Counted from the stretch's first letter, positions 8,399 to 16,707 are shown. The stretch: DNA of 64,000 bases from Chromatiales bacterium (GCA_026984045.1 JALSSV010000082.1:1-64000), one strand, 5' to 3'. Notes: generated from the letters alone by a model not told the origin. Numbers and translations are program-made.

Positions 8399-8473
8399 GC
8401 GGTAGCGGGTAGCTGGGGACGGGTAGCGGAGAAAAGCGTTTGGTTTTCCCGGTTACCCGCCACCTGCTACCGC
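8399..8473. repeat. Imperfect inverted repeat of the GTAGCGGGT family
   Basis: The arms GCGGTAGC (8399-8406) and GCTACCGC (8466-8473) are complementary, and the inner sequence is also partly self-complementary. The same GTAGCGGGTRGCTGG core recurs at about 15708-15724, and inverted at about 15968-16000. It lies between convergent genes and may serve as a terminator or REP-like repeat. Confidence 0.5.
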
Positions 8474-8477
8474 CGGC

Positions 8478-8876
8478 TCAATGCCGGGTCTCTCCGGCGC
8501 CCGACATGGGAAACCGGACCTTGACCTGGTTTTCCAGCGGGCGATCGAAGATCAACTCGATGCGTACCCGCCCGTCTTCCCCGGTCTCGACCCGGACCTG
8601 TTGCAGATCCGGAATCCGCTCGGCCAGCCAGGCCAGGGTGGCCGCGGTGCGCGCTTCCTGCTCCTGCTGCAGGGATTCCACCAGGCTCATCGCCACGTAG
8701 CGAGCCCGTTGCAGCAGATCGGGGTTGGCCAGCATTTCGCCATCGAGGGGAATGCCGCCATCCATCTCTTCGTCCATGCGCTGCAGATAGTCTCGCTGAC
8801 GCGCGGGAAGCGGGACGTCCCGGTGATACTCCAGCTCGGCGATCCCGTTGACGAGCACCACCATCTTGTCACTCAC
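8478..8876 (-). CDS. Conserved hypothetical protein, coupled to thioredoxin-like gene
   Basis: I do not recognise a family for this 132-aa acidic protein. It is predicted to be helical in the middle (about residues 25-85, rich in Gln, Glu and Arg) with a beta-strand end (VRVETGEDGRVRIELIF). It has no signal peptide. The GTG at 8876 overlaps the stop codon of the upstream thioredoxin-like gene as GTGA, which implies translational coupling. Another candidate start is the ATG four codons later. Co-expression with an exported thiol protein is the only functional clue. Confidence 0.6.
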   Translation of the reverse strand: MSDKMVVLVNGIAELEYHRDVPLPARQRDYLQRMDEEMDGGIPLDGEMLANPDLLQRARYVAMSLVESLQQEQEARTAATLAWLAERIPDLQQVRVETGEDGRVRIELIFDRPLENQVKVRFPMSGAGETRH

Positions 8877-9379
8877 GGCTTGACCTCCGCCCGGGCCTGT
8901 CTGTGCATGAATTCCTCGATCAGCTCGGTGGGCACGGCCCCCACCTGCTTGGCGACCAGTTTCCCCTGCGGATTGAAGAACAGAAAGGTGGGCGTTCCCA
9001 CGAAGGCGTTGCCGGTAAGCCTTTGATACCACTCTGCCACTTCATCGGGCTCACCGATCAGGTTGGGGAAATTGACACGGTGCCGGGAGATGAATTGCTC
9101 GGCAGCGGCCCGCTTTTCCTGTCCATCGATGCTGATCCCCAGCACCCGGGCATCCTCGTCCTGATGCACGAAATGAAAATCCACGTAGTGACTGATTTCC
9201 TTGTTGCAGATGTGACAATCGGAGGCCCAGATCATCACCACCGTCCATTTGCCGTCGTCGAGGTAGTCGGAGACCCGGCCCGGCTTGCCGTCGAAGGTGG
9301 TCATGGCCTGGGAAGGCAGGCTGGCCAGCAGCAGGAACATTGCCAGCAGGCCGGTGAGCAGGATGTGAGTACGTTTCAT
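8873..9379 (-). CDS. Exported thioredoxin/TlpA-like protein (CHIC active site)
   Basis: The 168-aa protein has a Sec signal peptide (residues 1-25, ending SQA) and a thioredoxin-like domain. The active site is WASDCHICNKEI; the cis-proline is in VGTPTFLFFN. It resembles periplasmic TlpA/ResA thiol-disulfide proteins, with a CHIC rather than CxPC centre. The dipeptide Pro-His or His-Ile type usually favours oxidising chemistry; the direction here is inference. Its stop overlaps the next gene by four bases. Confidence 0.82.
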   Translation of the reverse strand: MKRTHILLTGLLAMFLLLASLPSQAMTTFDGKPGRVSDYLDDGKWTVVMIWASDCHICNKEISHYVDFHFVHQDEDARVLGISIDGQEKRAAAEQFISRHRVNFPNLIGEPDEVAEWYQRLTGNAFVGTPTFLFFNPQGKLVAKQVGAVPTELIEEFMHRQARAEVKP

Positions 9380-9461
9380 GTTGAAGTGTCCGGTTGCGGC
9401 GCAAGGGCCGGGGATGATCCATCCGACACTGTCCGGATGGCTTGGTTCGATTGCCGGGGCG

Positions 9462-10469
9462 TCAGGGCCAATCGATCCGGTGCCGGCGCAGGGCCGCCTC
9501 GATGGCCTCGGCCGATAACGACTCGAAATCGGCCTGGCGGGGAGTCACGAAGCCCCCGGCCATCTCGTACCAGGTGAAACCGCTGCTCCAGGCCGGCGGC
9601 GCCACCTGCCCCTGGCGGCGGCGCACGAACAGCCACAGGTGGCCCGGCGCAAGCAGCAGATTGTAGCCGATTTGCGCCTCGTGCAAACGTGCCAGGATGG
9701 GCCAGGCCGCGGCGGGCGAATCGAACTCCAGCCGGATCACCGGCCAGTCCCGCGCCTGCATCGCCGGCAGGGGCTGCTCCCGCCGCAGCAGGTGGAAATG
9801 CAGATGGTTGACGGAGGCATAGGCGCCAAAGGCATTGTAGGCCAGCAGCAGATCGGGCAGCGCCACGGCGGCGTTCTCGAGCAGGGCCCAGGCCCAGGCC
9901 AGGGTGGCCGCATCCAGGTATTGGGGATGACCGGCCTCGCGCTCCGGCACCAGCAGGGTGTGATGGCGGGCGAAGGGATACTTGTTGAAATAGAAGGCCG
10001 TGCTGCGACCGAGGAGTTCGCCCTCCCAATACCGCTCCGCAAGCATGAAGGGGCGGTTGAAATGGAACCCCTCGGAATCGAAGGGCCGGTACAGGGTCTG
10101 TGGCGCCAGACGGCTGATCCGCGGCGGCCGCAACGCCCGCAGACGGTTGAACTGCACCTCCCACGGCCCGGCCTGGCGGAACCGGGTCGGCTCCAGGGCA
10201 TCCTCGCCCAGGGCCTGCATCTGCCCGAAGACCGCAAAGTCCTCCTCGCCGGCTTCGCTCTTTCCCTCGGCCAGAAGCCGGGCCTGGAACCGGCCCTGTT
10301 TCGACAGGGCCGGTTCCAGGGCTTCCCGGATGGCCGGATCGGTCGCGGCATTGGCGGCACAGAGAATGTAGCCGGACAGGGCCTGTCCTTCGAGCAGCCG
10401 GCGCAAACCGGTCACGAAGGCCGCTTCCAGGACCCGGGATGACAGCAGGGGGGACTCGGTGGCGAACAT
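9462..10469 (-). CDS. HIT-superfamily nucleotidyltransferase/phosphorylase-like protein
   Basis: The 335-aa protein carries a histidine-triad-like motif NHLHFHLL near residue 232. It is preceded by NKYPFARHHTLLVPE, as in dinucleoside tetraphosphate phosphorylases and GDP-sugar phosphorylases of the HIT superfamily. The N-terminal 100 residues resemble a DUF4922-type region. The substrate cannot be told from sequence alone; Ap4A phosphorylase or a related nucleotide phosphorylase is possible. There is no signal peptide. It is monocistronic, with a divergent exported thioredoxin-like neighbour downstream. Confidence 0.65.
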   Translation of the reverse strand: MFATESPLLSSRVLEAAFVTGLRRLLEGQALSGYILCAANAATDPAIREALEPALSKQGRFQARLLAEGKSEAGEEDFAVFGQMQALGEDALEPTRFRQAGPWEVQFNRLRALRPPRISRLAPQTLYRPFDSEGFHFNRPFMLAERYWEGELLGRSTAFYFNKYPFARHHTLLVPEREAGHPQYLDAATLAWAWALLENAAVALPDLLLAYNAFGAYASVNHLHFHLLRREQPLPAMQARDWPVIRLEFDSPAAAWPILARLHEAQIGYNLLLAPGHLWLFVRRRQGQVAPPAWSSGFTWYEMAGGFVTPRQADFESLSAEAIEAALRRHRIDWP

Positions 10470-10541
10470 GAACGGATCCGTTGTACGACTGGCGTCGTAT
10501 TATCCGCCCTCGTTCGCCGCCCGGCTACACTTGACAGCCTG

Positions 10542-10739
10542 TCAGGCCCGGGTAAAGACGAACTCGTCGCCGTTACGCTTCACGGTCACGCCGGCACGGG
10601 TGAAAGTGTATTCCTCACCATCTTCCAGCTTGTGGAGATCGCCGGCGCAAACGGCCGTGTAGTCCTCCAGCACGCCACAATGAAGAATGCCCAGATTGTC
10701 GTAGGTATGGGGTTTGAGGGTAATGGATTCGGCTGACAT
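10542..10739 (-). CDS. Small hypothetical protein (65 aa)
   Basis: A short acidic protein with alternating beta-type pattern (GDEFVFTRA at the end, a repeat of the preceding YTFTRAG). The AGGAG ribosome-binding site eight bases before the ATG and the GC-rich third positions support it as a true gene. Two Cys residues (near 21 and 31) could bind metal or form a disulfide. No family is recognised. Confidence 0.6.
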   Translation of the reverse strand: MSAESITLKPHTYDNLGILHCGVLEDYTAVCAGDLHKLEDGEEYTFTRAGVTVKRNGDEFVFTRA

Positions 10740-10846
10740 GACGCTATCTCCTGTCTGGTTGTTCGTGATGACTCTCGGGAACGACAGGGACTTGCCCCAT
10801 CGTCAGCAGAAGATGGCGATCCGCGCCGGTTTTTCAAGTGGCCAAA

Positions 10847-10886
10847 TGAAAACGGCCATTCGCCACAAGGCGAATGGCCGTTTTCA
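10847..10886 (-). terminator. Strong intrinsic terminator of the VPLPA-CTERM gene
   Basis: A perfect 18-bp stem (10847-10864 with 10869-10886) around a four-base loop ACAA. It lies just downstream of the minus-strand gene ending at 10907. The stem ends in TTTTCA on either strand, so it could stop transcription in both directions. Confidence 0.8.
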
Positions 10887-10906
10887 TCGGTATCGTCTTG
10901 CCGGAC

Positions 10907-11521
10907 TCAGGACAGCGTCTTGCGCCGGCGCTGAAGGAATCCGATCAGCAGCAGACCAGCCAGGAACAGGGGCGCCGTGGCCGGCAGGGGCACGGCGCTG
11001 ATGCTATAGGCGGTCAAGTGGCTCAATCCCTGAAATCTTGGGCTCTCGGGGTTCAGGAACATGGCGATGTCTCCCGTGTTCCAGCCCCCGTAATTGGCAC
11101 CGGGCTCGTAACCGTACAGGGCCACATACCCGGCTGAGGCCACGGCCAGCACATCGACGGTCCCCCGGCCGAGATAGGCCCACAGCCCCACATTGGCTTC
11201 CCCCGTGCCAGAAGACAAGACTTCCGGATAGAGCGTGACATTCAACAGGCCATTCTGATACAGGACGTCTTCGTTGCGTGCCAGCTCGGTGACCTGTGCC
11301 CCGCTCCCCCAGCCGCTGTTGGTCAATGCGGCGGAGACCGTGTTCACATTGTCGTTTCCATTTTCGGAAACCTTCCAGATGTCGATAAGGGTGCCAAACC
11401 CGGCACCGAAACCGGAAGCGTAATCCATGGCCTGATCCAGGGTGATGGCCGAGACAGACCCGGAAACGACAAACAAAAGAGACAGCATCAGTCCCTTCAG
11501 AGATGATTGCTTGATGTTCAT
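10907..11521 (-). CDS. VPLPA-CTERM sorting domain protein
   Basis: The 204-aa protein has a signal peptide (residues 1-25, ending VSA) and a C-terminal sorting signal. The signal is VPLPATAPLFLAG, then a hydrophobic helix, then QRRRK. This tripartite end is the VPLPA type of PEP-CTERM signal, which is processed by an exosortase on the way to the surface or extracellular matrix. The middle is rich in Gly, Asn and Ser, with no known domain. The ribosome-binding site is GGGGAG. No exosortase is in the window. A strong terminator follows. Confidence 0.85.
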   Translation of the reverse strand: MNIKQSSLKGLMLSLLFVVSGSVSAITLDQAMDYASGFGAGFGTLIDIWKVSENGNDNVNTVSAALTNSGWGSGAQVTELARNEDVLYQNGLLNVTLYPEVLSSGTGEANVGLWAYLGRGTVDVLAVASAGYVALYGYEPGANYGGWNTGDIAMFLNPESPRFQGLSHLTAYSISAVPLPATAPLFLAGLLLIGFLQRRRKTLS

Positions 11522-11756
11522 GATGGCTTCTCCCCTCTTGTCGTCTCGTCCATCCCGGCGCCGAGGCAAACCGGATCCCCTGCTGACATGGATGATTCGA
11601 TCGTTGAATTGCATCGATTCCTGATTCGAATATAACAGAGGAATGCCGAAAGACAACTCTCTCATTGGTCATACGACAACCTCTGTCAAAAGCATATCCG
11701 TTTGATTTTACTGTGGTTTTGGCGGACTGTCGAAAACGGCGGTTGCCAGCTGCCTG

Positions 11757-12491
11757 TTAGGTATTTGCCGCCTTCACGATATCGAGCACCTCGATGGTTC
11801 CGCCCTGCACCTGCCAGTGGATGTCGTAATCCCCCAGGCGCAGACCATGGATCCGGCCCGCCTCGGCATCGCTGCGGTAGGCCGGTCGCGGATCGAGGGC
11901 CAGGATCTGCTCCAGGAGCCGGGGGAACTCGGACCAGTGGCGGGCGATTTCGGCACATTGGCGGGCCGCCCCGGGGGCGAAGCGAACCGGGAGAGCCGCC
12001 CCGGGGCGCTCGCTGGCGTAACTGGCGCGCGCATCGGGTACGGCATCCACCCAGGGCAGATAGGGCTTGATGTCCAGCACCGGCGTGCCGTCGAGCAGAT
12101 CGGCGCCGCGCAGATGCAGGACCGGCTTGCCATCCTCGCGGTCGATGCGCTCCAGTTCCACCACCGACAATCCGAGGGGATTGGGCCGGAACATAGAGCG
12201 GGAGGCGAACACGCCGACACGGCGGTTGCCGCCGAGGCGCGGCGGACGCACCGTGGGTTTCCAGGCCTGACGGGCCGTGGCATGGAAGTGGAACAGCAAC
12301 CAGACATGGGAAAAGCCGTCCAGCCCCTCGAGCGCCTCGGGCCGATCGAAGGGCGGCAGAAGGGCCAGGGTGGCCCGCACGGCCGGCACCAGTCCCGGCT
12401 GACGGGGGATGCCGAACTTCTCGCGGAAGGGAGAGCGCAGGACCCCGATGGGTTGATAGCAGATGGACTTGACGGAAGGTTTGGAGGGCAT
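11757..12491 (-). CDS. trmO: tRNA m6t6A37 methyltransferase TrmO
   Basis: The 244-aa protein methylates N6 of threonylcarbamoyladenosine-37 in tRNAs for Thr codons, using S-adenosylmethionine. The TrmO barrel motifs are visible: YQPIGVLRSPF with EKFGIPRQPG, LDGFSHVWLLFHFH, RRVGVFASRSMFRPN and GLSVVELERI. The C-terminal domain (from about 165) is also present. The length matches E. coli TrmO (235 aa). It is a single gene. The adjacent hairpin at 12529 belongs to the upstream alcohol dehydrogenase gene. Confidence 0.93.
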   Translation of the reverse strand: MPSKPSVKSICYQPIGVLRSPFREKFGIPRQPGLVPAVRATLALLPPFDRPEALEGLDGFSHVWLLFHFHATARQAWKPTVRPPRLGGNRRVGVFASRSMFRPNPLGLSVVELERIDREDGKPVLHLRGADLLDGTPVLDIKPYLPWVDAVPDARASYASERPGAALPVRFAPGAARQCAEIARHWSEFPRLLEQILALDPRPAYRSDAEAGRIHGLRLGDYDIHWQVQGGTIEVLDIVKAANT

Positions 12492-12528
12492 TGGCCAAAT
12501 GGAAGTTCCAAATACCGGTTCACTTGGC

Positions 12529-12570
12529 AGGCTGTTGAAAAAGCCCTTCCATGGGCTTTTTCAACAGCCT
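12529..12570 (-). terminator. Intrinsic terminator after iron alcohol dehydrogenase
   Basis: A perfect 18-bp stem, AGGCTGTTGAAAAAGCCC (12529-12546) with its complement at 12553-12570, and a six-base loop. It starts two bases beyond the stop codon of the minus-strand gene at 12572. The CTGTTGAAAAA core recurs as a short motif elsewhere in the window. Confidence 0.8.
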
Positions 12571-12571
12571 G

Positions 12572-13786
12572 TCAGAGCCGCCGGCGCAGGATTTCGCGCA
12601 GTTCCTCGTCGCTCAGCTCAATGGGGTTGGTGCGCATGGAGCTGCCGCGGGCATGGGCGACGATGCGGTCCAGATCGGCTTCCCCGATGCCGTAGGCCGA
12701 CAGGCGCGGCAGCTTCAGATGTTCGCTCCAGGCCCGCAGCCGTTCCACCAGCAGCGCCCAGGCCTGTTCCGGATCCCGCAGCGGGGTCTCGAGCAGCAGT
12801 TCGGCCAGCCGGGCGTAGCGGGCCAGGGCCGGGTTGTGCCGGTCCCGTTCGCGCATGGCGCGGATGTTGATGGCGGTGGCCTCGGCCAGCAGGGTGCCGC
12901 AGACCACGCCGTGGGGAATGGGGAAGAAGGCGCCCAGCGGCGAGGCCAGGCCATGGACCGCGCCGAGCCCCGCCTGGGCCAGAGTGATCCCGGAAACCAG
13001 GGAGGCCCAGGCCATGCGGCTGCGGGCGGCCTCGGTGATTTCCGCCGCCTCGCCAGCCCGGGAATACCAGGGCAACAGGCCATCGCGGGCCGCCTCCAGG
13101 CCGCTCAGGGCCAGCGCGTCGGTAAAGGGGCTGGCCCGCAGCGAGGTCCACGATTCGATGAGCTGGGTCAGGGCATCCATGCCGTTGGCGGCGATGAGTT
13201 CGGGCGGGCAGCCGATGAGCAGATCCGGATCCACCAGGGCATGTTCGGCCACCAGGCGATCGTCGCGGAAGGATTTCTTGAAGCCCTCGGCGCCCTGGCG
13301 GCTGAGCACGGCGTTCTTCGTCGCCTCGCTGCCGGTGCCGGCAGTGGTGGGCACGGCGATGAAGGGCACGGCCGGCCCCGCATAGGGTTTCTCCGGCCCC
13401 ACGCCCTTGAGGTAATCGGTGACCGGATCGCCCACTCGCAGCAGGCCGGCGATGGCCTTGGCCGCATCCAGGGCACTGCCCCCGCCGATGCCCACCACCA
13501 CGTCGATGGCCTCTTCTGCATGCTGCTGCACGGCCATGTCCACCAGCTCCGGCGAGGGCTCGCCGGGCACGGTGACGTGAAAGCGGGTGAAGCCGTGATC
13601 CCGCAACTCGGTTTCCAGCCAGACCCAGTTCGCCGTGGCCTGGAAGGACTGGCTGCCGGTGACCAGCAGCACCCCCCGACCGTACCCGGCCAGCAGGCCG
13701 GGCAGCCGGGCGAAGACGCCCACCCCGAAGTGCACCCGGGGCAGGCGGCCGATGGTGAACGGCGCAAAGGGAGAGGGCATTTCCAT
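12572..13786 (-). CDS. Iron-containing alcohol dehydrogenase
   Basis: The 404-aa protein belongs to the group III (iron) alcohol dehydrogenases. The nucleotide-binding loop is IGGGSALDAAKAIA, followed by PTTAGTGSEAT. The metal ligands appear in DPDLLIG, GLGAVHGLASPLG and PIPHGVVCG. The reaction is NAD(P)-dependent oxidation or reduction of an alcohol or aldehyde whose identity is not clear. I chose the ATG at 13786 because the residues upstream of it do not align with the family; a second ATG lies two codons later. Confidence 0.9.
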   Translation of the reverse strand: MEMPSPFAPFTIGRLPRVHFGVGVFARLPGLLAGYGRGVLLVTGSQSFQATANWVWLETELRDHGFTRFHVTVPGEPSPELVDMAVQQHAEEAIDVVVGIGGGSALDAAKAIAGLLRVGDPVTDYLKGVGPEKPYAGPAVPFIAVPTTAGTGSEATKNAVLSRQGAEGFKKSFRDDRLVAEHALVDPDLLIGCPPELIAANGMDALTQLIESWTSLRASPFTDALALSGLEAARDGLLPWYSRAGEAAEITEAARSRMAWASLVSGITLAQAGLGAVHGLASPLGAFFPIPHGVVCGTLLAEATAINIRAMRERDRHNPALARYARLAELLLETPLRDPEQAWALLVERLRAWSEHLKLPRLSAYGIGEADLDRIVAHARGSSMRTNPIELSDEELREILRRRL

Positions 13787-13894
13787 GATGGACCCGAAAT
13801 CTCTGGGATGCGATGCCAGCGCCGAGTATAGCCCGGATAGGGCGTCGGCGAGGGGACCGTGACGCGCTCCCGCGGCCAACCGGCGCGGCTTTTT

Positions 13895-14335
13895 TCAATC
13901 CACCTCGAAGCCGGTGGTCTTGTGGCTGGCGTCGCAGAAGGGTTTCTTCCCCGAAGCACCGCAGCGGCACAGGGCTGCCTTGTTGCGGCGGGTTTCGTAA
14001 CCGCCATCCTCGCTGCGAATGATCACCGGTCCCTTGACCACGTACATGGCATTGGCCCGGCAGGTGATGGTGACCGGGCCGCTCGCCCCGGACAGATCCT
14101 CGGCCCGTTCGTCGGGCACCAGGCCATCGTCGAATTCGATCTTCTTGTGGCTGCCATCGCAGAACGGCGTCTTCTTGGAGGCCCCACAACGGCACAGCCA
14201 GAGTTCCTCCTCGCCCCGCGCCAGCTCCTCGCCGTTGGCGGCCAGCAGGGTGAAGTTGCCCCGGCAAATCAAGGGTCCGTTGGCCCGGATGAGGATCACG
14301 TTCTGCCCGGGGGACGGCTTGCGGTTGTCGCTCAA
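13895..14335 (-). CDS. Double CDGSH iron-sulfur domain protein
   Basis: The 146-aa protein has two CDGSH motifs, each binding a [2Fe-2S] cluster with three Cys and one His ligands. The first is CRCGASKKTPFCDGSH. The second is CRCGASGKKPFCDASH, where Gly is replaced by Ala without loss of a ligand. A conserved N-terminal beta domain (about 1-50) and a middle segment (85-110) match bacterial mitoNEET-like proteins. These may transfer electrons or clusters; the role here is unknown. The gene is single, divergent from the permease at 14512. Confidence 0.92.
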   Translation of the reverse strand: MSDNRKPSPGQNVILIRANGPLICRGNFTLLAANGEELARGEEELWLCRCGASKKTPFCDGSHKKIEFDDGLVPDERAEDLSGASGPVTITCRANAMYVVKGPVIIRSEDGGYETRRNKAALCRCGASGKKPFCDASHKTTGFEVD

Positions 14336-14511
14336 GGTTCGCTCCTCAGGTTGGTGGGGGCGCCGGCACGGCGGCGCGCTATGCTACCATAGGCGTTCGG
14401 GCAAACCCGCCTTCGGCCAGCACCCTCTGTCATCGCAGGCACCGCGTCTGGGCGGCGACCCAGAAGTGGGTCCGGCAGCGACGGATTCAAGCGGTCGGCG
14501 GCCCTGAGACC

Positions 14512-15177
14512 ATGAACATTCCCTACCGACTGCTCTCCGACTCCTGGTATCTTGGCGCGGCCGGGCTCTACGCCCTGTTGCTTGGCGCGGCGCTGTGGCG
14601 CGCCCCGTGGCGGCGCTTTCGCATCGGCGAAATCCAGCACGTGTTCCTCGGCTCGGTGGTTGGCCTGCTGGCGCTGTGGCACATCACCACCACCCACTTC
14701 CCCGGCCTGGACTACCACTATATCGGCGCCACCCTGCTGACCTTGATGTTCGGCTGGCGGCTGGCCCTGCTGGCCTTCAGCCTGGTCTATCTGGGCATGA
14801 TGCTCAACGGCGAGAGCGACTGGCAGGCCCTGCCCCTGAACGTGCTGCTGATGGGGGCCGTGCCCATCCTCTTCAGCCAGGCGATCTACCGCCTGGTGGA
14901 TCGGTACCTGCCCAACAACTTCTTCATCTACGTCTTTCTCAATGCCTTCTTTGGTGCCGGGCTGGCCATGGTGACGCTGGTGCTGGCCACCACCGCCGTC
15001 CTGGTGACAGGCGGCGCCTATCGCTTTGATCAACTGGCCAGCGACTTTCTGCCCTTCATTCCCCTGATGGCCTTTCCCGAGAGTTTCATCACCGGCATGC
15101 TGATTGCCATCATGGTGGTGATGGTGCCGAACTGGGTCTGCACCTTCGACGATTTTCGCTACCTGAAAGGTAAGTGA
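14512..15177 (+). CDS. CbiM-like energy-coupling factor permease
   Basis: The 221-aa integral membrane protein resembles the substrate-binding (S) component of ECF transporters for cobalt or nickel. About six hydrophobic helices are visible. Conserved blocks are HITTTHFPGLDYHYIGATLLTL (read in two parts) and SFITGM near the end. Canonical CbiM begins with Met-His-Ile for metal binding, which is absent here (MNIPYR), so the substrate is uncertain. No ATPase or T-component is nearby, so it either shares these or acts alone. The 120-base leader contains no riboswitch I recognise. Confidence 0.7.
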   Translation: MNIPYRLLSDSWYLGAAGLYALLLGAALWRAPWRRFRIGEIQHVFLGSVVGLLALWHITTTHFPGLDYHYIGATLLTLMFGWRLALLAFSLVYLGMMLNGESDWQALPLNVLLMGAVPILFSQAIYRLVDRYLPNNFFIYVFLNAFFGAGLAMVTLVLATTAVLVTGGAYRFDQLASDFLPFIPLMAFPESFITGMLIAIMVVMVPNWVCTFDDFRYLKGK

Positions 15178-15445
15178 GCGCACACGAAGGGAATGGTTTG
15201 TAGGACCAGTCCCACATCCGTTTGCGCAACCACCGACAGCCTCGGCGAGCTCCCGGGACTAGACTTCAACCAGGTGGATGAAAAACGCCGGTCGTCACGA
15301 CATCTGCCGCGCTTGAAATCGCGCCCGCCGGCGCCATCTCACAGGCGGTTGAAAAACGCCGTTTTTTCGGCAGCCTGCCAGCGAAGGAAGAAAGGGAAGG
15401 CTTCCCGACAACCGGAACCACCGGAAAAGCAGTACGGGCAAGACC

Positions 15446-15658
15446 ATGACCGATCTGAAAACCGAACGACATACCCCCCGCCGCGGCGAATCCGGCCCGA
15501 TTCCGCCCCGCAAGCGCCGCTATTACATGAAGAACCACCAGTGGTATTTCATGACCCGCGACGGCCGCCACCACGGCCCCTACTCCCACCTCACCGATGC
15601 GGAGGCCGCCCTGAAGCTGTACCTGCGGCGCTGCGGGATCGTGCGCGTGGCGTCCTGA
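15446..15658 (+). CDS. DUF6316 family protein (copy 1)
   Basis: This 70-aa basic protein shares a pattern with two other genes in the window (37951 and 52311). The pattern is GESGPIPPR, then RYY, QWYFMTRDG and GPYSHLTDAEAALKLY. The family (DUF6316) has no known function. The WYF and GP(Y/F) pair suggests a small beta-hairpin with a helix. The ribosome-binding site is weak. It precedes a cluster of REP and palindromic repeats. Confidence 0.7.
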   Translation: MTDLKTERHTPRRGESGPIPPRKRRYYMKNHQWYFMTRDGRHHGPYSHLTDAEAALKLYLRRCGIVRVAS

Positions 15659-15678
15659 GGGGAACCGTTGGGTTTCCC

Positions 15679-15700
15679 GTAGGAGCGGCGCGAGCCGCGA
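15679..15700 (+). repeat. REP sequence (GTAGGAGCGG family)
   Basis: A 22-base palindromic unit reading GTAGGAGCGGCGCGAGCCGC plus two bases. It pairs with the inverted copy at 16009-16030. Such units are REP sequences, normally mobilised by a RAYT transposase that is not in this window. Confidence 0.75.
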
Positions 15701-15761
15701 TTTGTGGGTAGCGGGTGGCTGGCAAGAGCAGGTATTGCCCAGTCACCAGCCACTGGCTATC

Positions 15762-15960
15762 TGTTCCGAAATATGCGTCATCTTGTTGCCGGGTAGCTGA
15801 CCCAGGGCCGCCCTCATGGCCGGAAGGGCGTTGCGTGACACGCCCTAAATACATCCATGTAGGCTCTGCGGCCGCATCCCTGCGGCCGAAGGTCACGCAA
15901 CGCCCTTCCGGCCATGAGGGCTTCGCGCCTGTAGCAAAGATTGATCGATATTTCGGTACA
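15762..15960. mobile_element. Palindromic 199-bp element, copy 1
   Basis: The ends are inverted repeats, TGTTCCGAAATAT (15762-15774) and ATATTTCGGTACA (15948-15960), 12 of 13 complementary. Inside is a perfect 30-bp palindrome, with arms at 15810-15839 and 15892-15921. Between the arms is a 52-base head with two small hairpins, TACATCCATGTA and CGGCCGCATCCCTGCGGCCG. The head and the outer stem bases are conserved in two other copies, but the middle of the stem is unique. It lies in a convergent gap. No coding sequence is seen. Confidence 0.75.
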
Positions 15961-16008
15961 ACCATCTAGCCACTCGCTACCAGCGACCAGCCACCCCCTA
16001 CCGCGGTA

Positions 16009-16030
16009 TCGCGGCTCGCGCCGCTCCTAC
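16009..16030 (-). repeat. REP sequence, inverted partner
   Basis: Complement of the REP at 15679, with TCGCGGCTCGCGCCGCTCCT plus two bases. Together they bracket the palindromic element. Confidence 0.75.
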
Positions 16031-16113
16031 CGAAAACGGGCGGCAGGGAACAAAACGCCTTTATCGGCGACCCGCTCCTTGCGATCGGTATCGCAGGGAG
16101 CACGTTCAGGCGG

Positions 16114-16707
16114 TCATTCGATCCGGCAGGCCTCGTCGAAGTCGAGGCGCGGGCCGCGGGGATAGAGGCCGCTCGGGTCGCCGTAGCCGATGGCGCAGAT
16201 GAAGTTGGATTTCACCCTGCCATCGGGGAAGAACGTGGCGTCGAGCTTTTCGTTGTCGAAGCCGGACATGGGCCCGCAGTCGAGCCCCAGGCTGCGGGCG
16301 GCCAGGATGAGATAGGCGCCCTGCAGGGAACTGTTGCGAAACGCGGTTTCCCGGATCTTCTCGGGCTTGCCCACGAACCAGCTGCGCGCATCGGTGTGGG
16401 GGAACAGCCTGGGCAGCTTCTCGTAGAATTCCATGTCCATGCCGATGATGGCCACCACGGGGGCGCTCATGGCCTTGTCCACGTTGCCTTCGTCCAGACA
16501 GGGTTTCAGGCGTTCCTTGGCCTCGGGGCTGCGCACGAACACGAAGCGGGCCGGGCAGGAATTGGCGCTGGTGGGGCCCCACTTGAACAGGTCGTAGAGC
16601 TGGCGGATCTGGTCTTCGCTGACCGGCTTGTCGAGCCACTTGTTGTGGGAACGGGCCTCGCGGAAGAGCTGATCCAGCGCGGCGTCGGACAGGGGTTGGC
16701 CTGACAT
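16114..16707 (-). CDS. RutE/HadB-type nitroreductase (malonic semialdehyde reductase-like)
   Basis: The 197-aa protein is a flavin-dependent nitroreductase of the RutE branch, which reduces malonic semialdehyde in pyrimidine breakdown. Typical features are [20 protein letters not shown] (N-terminal), [17 protein letters not shown], and [20 protein letters not shown]. The length equals that of RutE (196 aa). A GGAGG site precedes the ATG at 16707, excluding the longer frame. No other rut genes are nearby, so the physiological substrate is unsure. Confidence 0.88.
   Translation of the reverse strand: MSGQPLSDAALDQLFREARSHNKWLDKPVSEDQIRQLYDLFKWGPTSANSCPARFVFVRSPEAKERLKPCLDEGNVDKAMSAPVVAIIGMDMEFYEKLPRLFPHTDARSWFVGKPEKIRETAFRNSSLQGAYLILAARSLGLDCGPMSGFDNEKLDATFFPDGRVKSNFICAIGYGDPSGLYPRGPRLDFDEACRIE

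Larger units (their letters stand above)
15659..16113. other. Nested repeat block without genes
   Basis: This 455-base gap contains only repeats. From left to right there are a REP (15679-15700), a GTAGCGGGTGGCTGG repeat, the 199-bp palindromic element (15762-15960), an inverted GTAGCGGGT-type repeat and an inverted REP (16009-16030). The arrangement looks like an element inserted into a REP pair. No protein is supported. Confidence 0.7.

Noticed and set aside
14340-14511. Cobalamin or nickel-cobalt riboswitch before the CbiM-like gene
   Set aside because: No B12-box-like or NiCo consensus stems could be recognised in the leader; only the permease family made it worth checking.
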